Shown: positions 1 to 4,777 of the stretch, one piece after another
How positions within the stretch are numbered: the first letter of the stretch is position 1
How the letters are laid out: every line of letters begins with the position of its first letter
From: Desulfobacterales bacterium
GTDB lineage: Bacteria > Desulfobacterota > Desulfobacteria > Desulfobacterales > Desulfobacteraceae
Direction of reading: 5' to 3'
Assembly (NCBI GenBank): GCA_022361315.1
Contig: JAKSBB010000329.1
Coordinates: 1 to 6,230, forward strand
Length of the DNA: 6,230 nt
The notes under the pieces: model-generated
Database searches by the model: none
Told to the model about the DNA's origin: nothing
The model's input: only the letters and a program-made list of their open reading frames with translations
Made by a program: the position numbers and the translations under genes

Positions 1-273
1 AAAATCAATGCCCTTCAAACGAAAACGCAAATAATAACCAAGAACCACAAGCCCAAGGCCGATAACAATGAAACGACAAAAATGCTTATTGAAAAAGTGA
101 GTGCCATGCTGGATAAAGGGCAGTTTGACGACAGCCTGGTGAAAATGTGTATGGAAGCGCTAAACTCAACCCAATTCCAGGCCCAAGCTTCGCAGCTTAA
201 GAAGTCCATAGACGACTTTGATTATGAGAAAGCGCTTTCCATTGTAACCCATATCAAGAAATCATTCTCTTAG
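1..273 (+). CDS. C-terminal tail of a probable hybrid sensor histidine kinase / multi-domain response regulator (5' truncated)
   Basis: The reading frame is open from the first base to the TAG at 271-273, so this is the last 90 residues of a longer protein whose start lies outside the window. What is visible is a polar, Lys/Asn/Thr-rich linker (about residues 1-27), then a helical segment of about 60 residues ending in the pattern LKKSIDDFDYEKALSIV. Segments of this kind, with an 'xDDFDYExAL' signature near the C-terminus, are commonly found after the last receiver or Hpt module of hybrid histidine kinases. No His of an Hpt motif and no receiver Asp is visible in this fragment. The family call therefore rests on the tail pattern and on the downstream CheY-like receiver gene. 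It probably acts upstream of, or together with, the binding protein and receiver encoded next. An unrelated helical tail cannot be excluded. Confidence 0.6.
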   Translation, partial: KINALQTKTQIITKNHKPKADNNETTKMLIEKVSAMLDKGQFDDSLVKMCMEALNSTQFQAQASQLKKSIDDFDYEKALSIVTHIKKSFS

Positions 274-274
274 T

Positions 275-331
275 TTTACTGCGATATAACACGACTATAA
301 TCATTTCAAGAACTCCCCCTATATCGCTAAA
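275..331. repeat. Imperfect inverted repeat just after the kinase-like stop codon
   Basis: GCGATATA at 281-288 and TATATCGC at 320-327 are perfect 8-base reverse complements. TTTA at 275-278 and TAAA at 328-331 extend the stem to 12 pairs with a two-base bulge. The loop is 31 bases and contains TATAAT at 296-301. It begins one base after the stop at 271-273. There is no T-tract after the right arm, so a simple intrinsic terminator is not supported. It could be an operator or an RNA structure in the intergenic leader. Confidence 0.45.
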
Positions 332-369
332 GCCTCCCCAAAAAAACAGGATTGTTGTAAAACGGAGGC
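332..369. repeat. GCCTCC/GGAGGC inverted repeat in the leader
   Basis: GCCTCC at 332-337 is the reverse complement of GGAGGC at 364-369, separated by 26 bases. The same GGAGGC hexamer recurs at 447-452, where it is the ribosome binding site of the following gene. The left arm could therefore pair with either copy. It abuts the larger inverted repeat ending at 331. Six pairs over a 26-base loop is weak by itself; it is recorded because of the second copy at the ribosome binding site. Confidence 0.3.
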
Positions 370-383
370 AATTCAAATAGAAT
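355..383 (+). promoter_or_regulatory. Candidate sigma-70-type promoter for the binding-protein/receiver pair
   Basis: TTGTAA at 355-360 (4 of 6 to TTGACA) and TAGAAT at 378-383 (5 of 6 to TATAAT) are separated by exactly 17 bases. Transcription would start near 390, giving a leader of about 65 bases before the ATG at 456. A second perfect TATAAT at 296-301 has only a poorly spaced -35 (TTTACT at 275-280, 15-base spacer). The GGAGGC arm at 364-369 falls inside the spacer of the candidate promoter, which would suit an operator. Matches like this arise by chance in AT-rich DNA. Confidence 0.35.
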
Positions 384-446
384 ACACAATAAATTGACCC
401 ATCGCTTTACCCACGAAAAAAATTCACAGCTGTTGTTTTGCATACC

Positions 447-451
447 GGAGG
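447..451 (+). promoter_or_regulatory. Ribosome binding site that decides the start at 456
   Basis: GGAGG lies four bases before ATG 456. An in-frame TTG at 438 would extend the protein by six residues, but the GGAGG would then lie inside the coding sequence and no comparable motif precedes the TTG. The ATG is therefore preferred. Confidence 0.65.
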
Positions 452-455
452 CTCC

Positions 456-1382
456 ATGAGCAATAAACCCAATATTAAAATTGGTTACCTGAATATTTCC
501 GATCATCTTATTTTAGGTGTCACAGAAAGAAAAATTTTAAAACGGGAAGAAATATTTAAATATTCCAACCTGGAAACCAAACCCTTTGTTGACTGGCAGA
601 CACTGAGTACAGCTTTCTCCAGGGGTGATATCAACGCGGCATTTATGCTGGCACCTCTGGCAATGGATCATTTCCGAAAAGGCGAAGATATCAGGCTGGT
701 GCTTTTAGGGCATAAAAACGGAAGTGTTCTGATTACCAACAAAAATGCAGGTATCAAGACGCTGGATGATTTCAAGGGAAAAGATATATTAATTCCCTTC
801 CACCTCTCCACCCACAATATGCTCCTGCATAAGCTGCTCAGTGAGCATGGTATGAAAATAGGTATCGGTAAAGATGTCGAAGTACAATCGGTGCCGCCGT
901 CCAAAATGCCCACATATATGGAAATTGATGCAGAGGGGAAAATCGGCGGGTTCCTGGTGGCAGAACCGTTTGGGTCCAATGTGGTGAAAGCAGGACTCGG
1001 AGAAGAATTTGAACTGTCTAAAAACATCTGGCCTGATCATCCGTGTTGCGTCTTTGTTGTAAGGACAGAACTCATCCGCTATTTCCCCCATGCCGTTCAG
1101 GAGCTGACGAACAGTCTTGTGAAATCCGGAATATTTATCAGGAAGAACACCAAAGAAGCCTCTAAAATAGGTGTCTTTTTTCTCAATCAGGACATCACGG
1201 TGGTTGAAAAGATGCTCACCTCTCCGGTGGATCGGATTACCACAGACACACTCATGCCCCAGATTGAAGATTTTGAGAGAATGCAGGATTATATTACCAG
1301 TGAAATGGGTACGATATACGAAAAGATTGATCTGGAAAAATTTATCTATACCAAATTTGCTGAGGAAGCCGGTGCAACCTGA
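456..1382 (+). CDS. NrtA/CmpA/NasS-type ligand-binding protein without signal peptide, probable cytoplasmic sensor
   Basis: This encodes 308 residues resembling the binding proteins of nitrate, bicarbonate and sulfonate ABC importers (NMT1/SsuA-like, type II periplasmic-binding fold). Family-like stretches are IGYLNISDHLILGV (residues 9-22), W47-x2-L followed by GDINAAFMLAPLAM (57-70), GHKNGSVLITNK (85-96), GGFLVAEPFGSN (154-165) and HPCCVFVVR (185-193). The protein starts directly with the first beta strand of the fold: there is no hydrophobic signal sequence and no lipobox Cys, so it should stay in the cytoplasm unless the start is wrong. No permease or ATPase gene is in the window. The receiver gene follows after 24 bases and a probable kinase tail precedes it. 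I infer a sensory role comparable in principle to NasS, a soluble NrtA-like nitrate sensor. The ligand cannot be read from the sequence; nitrate, a sulfonate or a thiamine precursor are all possible. Codon use is AT-leaning compared with genes after 1879. Confidence 0.8.
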   Translation: MSNKPNIKIGYLNISDHLILGVTERKILKREEIFKYSNLETKPFVDWQTLSTAFSRGDINAAFMLAPLAMDHFRKGEDIRLVLLGHKNGSVLITNKNAGIKTLDDFKGKDILIPFHLSTHNMLLHKLLSEHGMKIGIGKDVEVQSVPPSKMPTYMEIDAEGKIGGFLVAEPFGSNVVKAGLGEEFELSKNIWPDHPCCVFVVRTELIRYFPHAVQELTNSLVKSGIFIRKNTKEASKIGVFFLNQDITVVEKMLTSPVDRITTDTLMPQIEDFERMQDYITSEMGTIYEKIDLEKFIYTKFAEEAGAT

Positions 1383-1406
1383 AGTCATTTAAACGAAGGA
1401 TGTCAC

Positions 1407-1784
1407 ATGTCAAAAGATATTAAAATTTTAATCGTCGATGATTTCGGCACCCTTAGACGTATCATACGAAATGCGCTCAAGCAGGGTGGTTACAGGGATT
1501 TCACCGAAGCCAATGACGGTAAACAGGCACTTAAGCTTTTAAAAACAGACAAGTATGATCTTATTTTATCCGACTGGAATATGACCGAGATGGATGGGAT
1601 GGCGTTACTCCAGGCGGTTCGTTCTGATCAATCGCTCAAACACATTCCGTTTTTGATGATAACGGCCGAAGGCTCAAAAGAAAGTGTGGTTCAAGCAATC
1701 CAGTCCGGGGTGAGCAACTATATCATCAAACCATTCACTCCCGACATGCTATTAAATAAAATATCAAAAGTTATGGGAGATTAA
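1407..1784 (+). CDS. CheY-like single-domain response regulator
   Basis: This is a 125-residue receiver domain with no output domain. All phosphorylation-site residues are present: acidic pair D11/D12, phospho-acceptor D56 in SDWNM, T86, aromatic switch Y105 and K108 followed by PF. Numbering is offset by one from E. coli CheY (D57, T87, Y106, K109), and the DWNM and MDG motifs are very CheY-like; T60 replaces the Pro usual after that Met. GAAGGA at 1395-1400, six bases before the ATG, is a good ribosome binding site. It is probably co-transcribed with the binding-protein gene. It would take phosphate from a histidine kinase, plausibly the one whose tail opens the window, and either act on a partner protein or shuttle phosphate in a relay. 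CheY resemblance alone does not prove a role in motility: no chemotaxis or flagellar gene is visible. Confidence 0.92.
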   Translation: MSKDIKILIVDDFGTLRRIIRNALKQGGYRDFTEANDGKQALKLLKTDKYDLILSDWNMTEMDGMALLQAVRSDQSLKHIPFLMITAEGSKESVVQAIQSGVSNYIIKPFTPDMLLNKISKVMGD

Positions 1785-1878
1785 CGATACAGGTCAAAGC
1801 GGTACCACGTTAGGGGTTCCTACGGCTCTAAAAAAGTGATATAAAGCACGGTTTTTTACACTGGAATGGAAAAGAAAA
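1785..1878. other. Intergenic segment with weak hairpins, transcription boundary between the signalling cluster and the transporter pair
   Basis: A small stem can form from CG-TAGG (1808-1814, one base bulged) with CCTACG (1819-1824). Further on, AAAAAA/GTG (1830-1838) faces CAC (1847-1849) and a T6 run (1852-1857). The second arrangement, with a GG bulge, could be a poor terminator for the receiver gene. No convincing -35/-10 pair for the transporter gene stands out. Confidence 0.25.
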
Positions 1879-2811
1879 TTGAAGAATAACCGTTTTATAG
1901 CCGTTGCCTATATCAGCCTGTTGGTTGCCATGGTGCTCTGGGCCAGTACATTTGTGGCCCTGAAACTGGCCTTTCGTGCCTATGACCCCATGGTGGTGAT
2001 CTTCGGCAGAATGTTCATTGCCAGCCTCTGTGCCCTGTTTGTTCCCTTTATTTTTAAAGCGGCAAAAAAGGTCCGGAAGGAAGATATAAAGTATATCCTG
2101 CTGATGGCCTTTTGCGAACCCTGTCTGTACTTCATCTTCGAGGCCAAGGCATTGGTCTACACCTCTGCCTCCCAGGCAGGCATCATAACGGCCATGATGC
2201 CGTTGATGACGGCTGTGGGGGCCTGGTTTTTTCTTAAAGAGCATTTAAGCCTGAAGATCTGTATCGGATTCGGTGTGGCAGCCGCAGGGGCGGTCTGGCT
2301 GACCCTGGCCTCTCCACCTTCCCCCCACGGCCCCAACCCCATGCTGGGCAATTTTCTGGAATTCCTTGCCATGGCCTGTGCCAGCGGCTACGGTCTCTGC
2401 TGCAAGCGCCTGACCAACCGGAATTACAATCCCTTTTTCCTGGCCTTCACCCAGTGTTTTATGGGTGCACTCTTCTACTTCCCCCTTCTGTTCCTGCCGG
2501 GCACCGAACTGCCGGCGGTGGTTGATCCGGTATCCCTGTCCGCCATTGTTTATCTCGGGGTGGTTGTAACGGTGGGGGCTTACGGTCTTTACAACTTCGG
2601 GGTCAGCCGCATCCCGGCAAGCCAGGCAGGGGCCTTTGTCAATCTTATTCCGGTGATCAGCCTGATTCTCAGTGCCGTCGTACTGGGGGAACGGTTCACC
2701 GGTGTTCAATACTTTGCTTCGGCCGTGGTGCTTGCCGGAGTCATTCTCACCCAGGATATCCGCAGACAAAAAACAGCCATTCCCATACGACCCGTCACTG
2801 AAAAACAATAG
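1879..2811 (+). CDS. EamA/DMT-superfamily membrane transporter (RhaT/YdcZ-like permease)
   Basis: This 310-residue, strongly hydrophobic protein should have about ten membrane helices in the inner membrane, the usual size and layout of EamA drug/metabolite transporters. The two EamA repeats are visible. The first spans about residues 9-142 and ends with LKEHLSLKICIGFGVAAAG. The second spans about 155-293 and ends with LGERFTGVQYFASAVVLAG. The paired segments SQAGIITAMMPLMTAVG (98-114) and SQAGAFVNLIPVISLIL (248-264) show the internal duplication. The start is TTG at 1879, because there is no in-frame ATG before the first helix; GGA at 1868-1870 is a weak ribosome binding site, so the start is less certain than the family. 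Such proteins usually export amino acids, nucleobases or other small metabolites; the substrate cannot be told. The NifX-like gene follows after 34 bases, so the two may be co-transcribed. Confidence 0.88.
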   Translation: MKNNRFIAVAYISLLVAMVLWASTFVALKLAFRAYDPMVVIFGRMFIASLCALFVPFIFKAAKKVRKEDIKYILLMAFCEPCLYFIFEAKALVYTSASQAGIITAMMPLMTAVGAWFFLKEHLSLKICIGFGVAAAGAVWLTLASPPSPHGPNPMLGNFLEFLAMACASGYGLCCKRLTNRNYNPFFLAFTQCFMGALFYFPLLFLPGTELPAVVDPVSLSAIVYLGVVVTVGAYGLYNFGVSRIPASQAGAFVNLIPVISLILSAVVLGERFTGVQYFASAVVLAGVILTQDIRRQKTAIPIRPVTEKQ

Positions 2812-2845
2812 ATACCATATAAAGAATCTTTCAGGAGAATTATAG

Positions 2846-3274
2846 ATGAAACTCTGCTTTCCCGTTAAAACGGATAACGGTCTTAAAAGTAAAATATTCG
2901 GCCATTTCGGTTCAGCCCCGTGTTTTGTGGTATTTGACACGGAGGATGCATCCATTTTCACCATCAACAACCAGGATCTGGGGCACGTCCATGGTCAATG
3001 CAATCCCATGAAAGCCTTAGATGGCCAGGTGGTGGATGTGGTGGTGGTAGGCGGCATCGGGGCCGGTGCCATCCGGGGGCTGAACAATAAAGGCATTACA
3101 GTTTACAAGGCCGGCGAGGGAGATATTGAGACAAATATCCAACACTTCAAAGATGAAGCGCTTACCGAGATGACCATGGCCCATACCTGCGGGGGGCATG
3201 GCGATGAATGTGGCCATCACCATGGGGACGCACCGGCAAGTGCCGGCGGGGAATGGACCGTTATCAAATCTTAG
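2846..3274 (+). CDS. NifX/NifB-C-terminal-like protein (dinitrogenase iron-molybdenum cofactor domain) with His/Cys-rich tail
   Basis: This encodes 142 residues. Residues 1-108 match the compact NifX/NafY-type fold (PF02579 family): MKLCFPV at the start, FGHFG at 18-22, a metal-ligand-like loop GHVHGQCNP (46-54), VVVVGGIGAGA (65-75) and GITVYKAG (83-90). The tail after about 110 carries H113, C115, H118, C122 and H124-H126, a likely metal-binding extension not needed for the fold. Family members bind iron-sulfur or Fe-Mo cluster precursors, but many, especially in sulfate reducers and archaea, occur away from nitrogenase genes and have unknown roles. No nif gene is visible here, so a direct role in nitrogen fixation should not be assumed. 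AGGAG at 2833-2837, eight bases before the ATG, is a strong ribosome binding site. It probably shares a transcript with the upstream transporter gene. Confidence 0.87.
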   Translation: MKLCFPVKTDNGLKSKIFGHFGSAPCFVVFDTEDASIFTINNQDLGHVHGQCNPMKALDGQVVDVVVVGGIGAGAIRGLNNKGITVYKAGEGDIETNIQHFKDEALTEMTMAHTCGGHGDECGHHHGDAPASAGGEWTVIKS

Positions 3275-3295
3275 CCGCCAATCAATAAGGGGAGG

Positions 3296-3342
3296 GCCGG
3301 GAGGCTACCCGGGAGAATCGAAAACGCTCCTGACCTCCCGGC
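3296..3342. terminator. Hairpin between two convergent genes, possible bidirectional terminator
   Basis: GCCGGGAGG (3296-3304) and CCTCCCGGC (3334-3342) are perfect 9-base reverse complements. Inside, GGAG (3312-3315) can pair with CTCC (3327-3330). It sits 21 bases after the NifX-like stop and 30 bases beyond the end of the opposing IclR gene, where a shared terminator would be expected. No T-tract follows on either strand, so it is not a textbook intrinsic terminator; transcript-end protection or Rho-dependent ending would also fit. Confidence 0.5.
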
Positions 3343-3372
3343 TCATCATAAATGGCATTTTCGGCAGGGAAA

Positions 3373-4164
3373 TTAAAAATAAATCCTGCCCCCGTATCCC
3401 ATCTGTTTGGATATGGACTGGGCCGTCTTTTTCACTTCGGCGATGAGCTGTCCCTCATTATCGTTAAATTCTTCAGTTTTCCCGGAGATGGCAAAGGATG
3501 CCACCATCTGGCCCAGATGATTGAAAATGGGACCTGCCACGGCATTGATACCGGAAACGCTTTCCTGACGGTTAAAACTGACCCCTTCGGACCGTGTCCT
3601 TTCCAGTTCGTCCTCAAACTGGCGCCGATCGGTGATGGTGGAAGCCGTAATCCGTGTAAACGGGTAGTCCGCCAGCAGGCTGTCTCTGACCTCCGGATCG
3701 GCATGGGCCAGGAGCATCTTGCCGTTGGCTGTGCTGTGAAGGGGCACCACGGCTCCGACATCAGGGTATGAAATAACCACCTGATCGGGATCAACCTTGT
3801 ACACCACCACGGCCTGTTCCCCCACCAGCATGCAGACATTCACGGATTTTCCGAACTTATAGCACAGGCGTTCCGCCCACACGGATACCGTGGACAGAAC
3901 ATCCGAATGACGCGCATATTGAAGACCGAGGCGAAAAGCGCCCGGGCCCAGGCGGTACTTTGAATTTTCCGGATTCTGTTCTAAAATCTGATGTTTGGTC
4001 AGGGTATTTATCAGGCTGTACACCGTGGGTTTGGCCAGCCCCAGCCGGCGGGCGAAATCTGTTATGCCCAGCTCCTGGACATCTCCCAGGAACAGCATCA
4101 CCGCCCTCATGGCACGGTCCACGGACTGAATGGTCCGGCCTTCGTTTTTCTTTTTTTCGGTCAT
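3373..4164 (-). CDS. IclR-family transcriptional regulator
   Basis: This encodes 263 residues, the normal length for the family. An N-terminal winged helix-turn-helix (about residues 11-73) includes TIQSVDRAMRAVMLFL, LGITDFARRLGLAKPTVYSL and the wing YRLGPGAFRLG. The C-terminal effector-binding domain (about 85-255) shows PLHSTANGKMLLA (131-143), GVSFNRQESVSGINAVAGPI (174-193) and the strand GQMVASFAISG (198-208). The start chosen is ATG at 4164, preceded by GGAAG (4171-4175) at six bases. The frame stays open to a GTG at 4254, but those 30 residues lack family similarity and have no better ribosome binding site. IclR proteins usually sense small carboxylic or aromatic acids and regulate neighbouring catabolic or transport genes, often including their own. 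No obvious catabolic target is in the window; the convergent transporter is a possible one. The effector is unknown. Confidence 0.93.
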   Translation of the reverse strand: MTEKKKNEGRTIQSVDRAMRAVMLFLGDVQELGITDFARRLGLAKPTVYSLINTLTKHQILEQNPENSKYRLGPGAFRLGLQYARHSDVLSTVSVWAERLCYKFGKSVNVCMLVGEQAVVVYKVDPDQVVISYPDVGAVVPLHSTANGKMLLAHADPEVRDSLLADYPFTRITASTITDRRQFEDELERTRSEGVSFNRQESVSGINAVAGPIFNHLGQMVASFAISGKTEEFNDNEGQLIAEVKKTAQSISKQMGYGGRIYF

Positions 4165-4214
4165 ACACGACTTCCAGTCCGGCAAAGGCCAGCTTATTTC
4201 TTTTACTACCGTTT

Positions 4215-4222
4215 TACCGGTA
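4215..4222. promoter_or_regulatory. Palindrome upstream of the IclR gene, candidate operator
   Basis: TACCGGTA is a perfect 8-base palindrome 51 bases upstream of the IclR start codon, with another TACCG at 4207-4211. The position suits autoregulation, but the element is short and no second palindrome supports it. The rest of the 162-base gap (4165-4326) shows only a weak CGCC/GGCG hairpin at 4300-4311 and no convincing promoter. Confidence 0.2.
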
Positions 4223-4326
4223 TTCTTACGACTTAACCCGGCCAGAAGTATCACAAACCTTCAGAATTCGCCAGACCGAACATTCTTCTATTTGTCCTGC
4301 GCCCCGTGGCGTACCCCCCTTTCCTT

Positions 4327-4683
4327 TTACCAGAGGCGAAGCAAAATTTGTCCCTCTTCCCTGACCGCCCGTATTTTTTCCAGCCGTTTGAGAGTGGCAA
4401 ATTCCCGTTCCAGCGTCCCATAGGTCCAGTCCCCGGAAAGCGCGGCAAGGAGTTGGTCCGGACTCAAGGGGCCTTTGGTTTTGAGTACGTCCAGAATCTG
4501 CTCCTGGGTTTCACAGAGCTTTACCGGTTCTCCTTCAAAGGATTTTGCATTGAATGCGGCCCAGGGGTCGCAGGTCTTTACAGGGGATAATACATCCATA
4601 TAACACTCTTCACACAGTTTTCTGCCCAGGTGTTCACACATCAGGTTTTCAGAAATACGGGCGCGGCACTGATCACATTCCAT
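4327..4683 (-). CDS. Small Cys-rich zinc-finger plus winged-helix-like protein of unknown function
   Basis: This encodes 118 residues. I do not recognise a named family. Residues 1-40 carry C3-x2-C6, C16, H18, C24-x2-C27 and C38, laid out like a small treble-clef or LIM-like zinc site (MECDQC ... LCEECYMD). After a CDPWAAF segment (38-44), residues about 58-117 look like a winged helix: EQILDVLKTKGPLSPDQLLA, a recognition-helix-like LEREFATLKRLEKI and a wing-like strand EEGQILLRL. It may be a nucleic-acid-binding or protein-binding regulator; this is inference from the pattern. GGAGG at 4691-4695 is seven bases before the ATG at 4683 and four before an adjacent in-frame ATG at 4686, so the protein may have one more Met. 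Starts further upstream would run into the diguanylate cyclase gene and lack a site. It lies between that gene and the IclR gene on the same strand. Confidence 0.72.
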   Translation of the reverse strand: MECDQCRARISENLMCEHLGRKLCEECYMDVLSPVKTCDPWAAFNAKSFEGEPVKLCETQEQILDVLKTKGPLSPDQLLAALSGDWTYGTLEREFATLKRLEKIRAVREEGQILLRLW

Positions 4684-4690
4684 CATTTTA

Positions 4691-4695
4691 CCTCC
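4691..4695 (-). promoter_or_regulatory. Ribosome binding site fixing the start of the zinc-finger gene
   Basis: GGAGG on the minus strand lies just upstream of two consecutive ATG codons (4686 and 4683). The spacing is better for the second. It rules out the longer frame that begins at 4839 inside the neighbouring gene. Confidence 0.6.
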
Positions 4696-4710
4696 ATGGC
4701 TCAACATTGA

Positions 4711-4726
4711 TATCGCCCCAGCGATA
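4711..4726 (-). repeat. Perfect hairpin in the leader of the zinc-finger gene
   Basis: TATCGC and GCGATA flank a four-base loop (TGGG on the minus strand), giving a 6-bp stem that ends 15 bases before the GGAGG of the zinc-finger gene. No T-tract follows, so it is probably not the terminator of the cyclase gene. The half-site TATCGC also forms the core of the inverted repeat at 281-327. Confidence 0.35.
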
Positions 4727-4748
4727 CCCGAGTCCGTGGCAACGCGCA

Positions 4749-4764
4749 TCCCCCGTTTGGGGGA
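4749..4764 (-). terminator. G/C-rich hairpin just after the diguanylate cyclase gene
   Basis: TCCCCC and GGGGGA flank a four-base loop, 13 bases beyond the stop codon at 4778-4780 of the minus-strand gene. The stem is preceded on the minus strand by an A-rich tract that overlaps the stop codon and then five T. No T-tract follows it in the direction of transcription, so termination efficiency is doubtful; it could instead stabilise the 3' end. Confidence 0.35.
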
Positions 4765-4777
4765 AAAACGATTTTTT

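Noticed and set aside
394..422. TTGACC at 394-399 as a -35 element
   Set aside because: The expected -10 position at 417-422 is a run of A with no TATAAT-like match.
789..1388. Minus-strand open frame of 199 codons opposite the binding-protein gene
   Set aside because: The plus strand carries clear NrtA-type motifs; the antisense product has no family features.
1407..1784. Calling the receiver a chemotaxis CheY
   Set aside because: It is CheY-like in sequence, but no chemotaxis or flagellar gene is nearby and lone receivers often serve other relays; only the domain call is kept.
2245..2970. Minus-strand open frame of 241 codons across the transporter and NifX-like genes
   Set aside because: It overlaps two well-supported plus-strand genes and crosses their intergenic gap; the translation has no recognisable fold.
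2846..3274. Naming the gene nifX or nafY
   Set aside because: There is no nitrogenase context in the window, and the His/Cys tail is not a NifX hallmark.
4171..4200. Sigma-54 promoter upstream of the IclR gene (TGGCC ... TTGCC on the minus strand)
   Set aside because: The spacing between the GG and GC elements is far too short for a -24/-12 promoter.
4165..4254. N-terminal extension of the IclR protein to GTG 4254
   Set aside because: The extra 30 residues do not resemble the family, and GGAAG sits correctly before ATG 4164.
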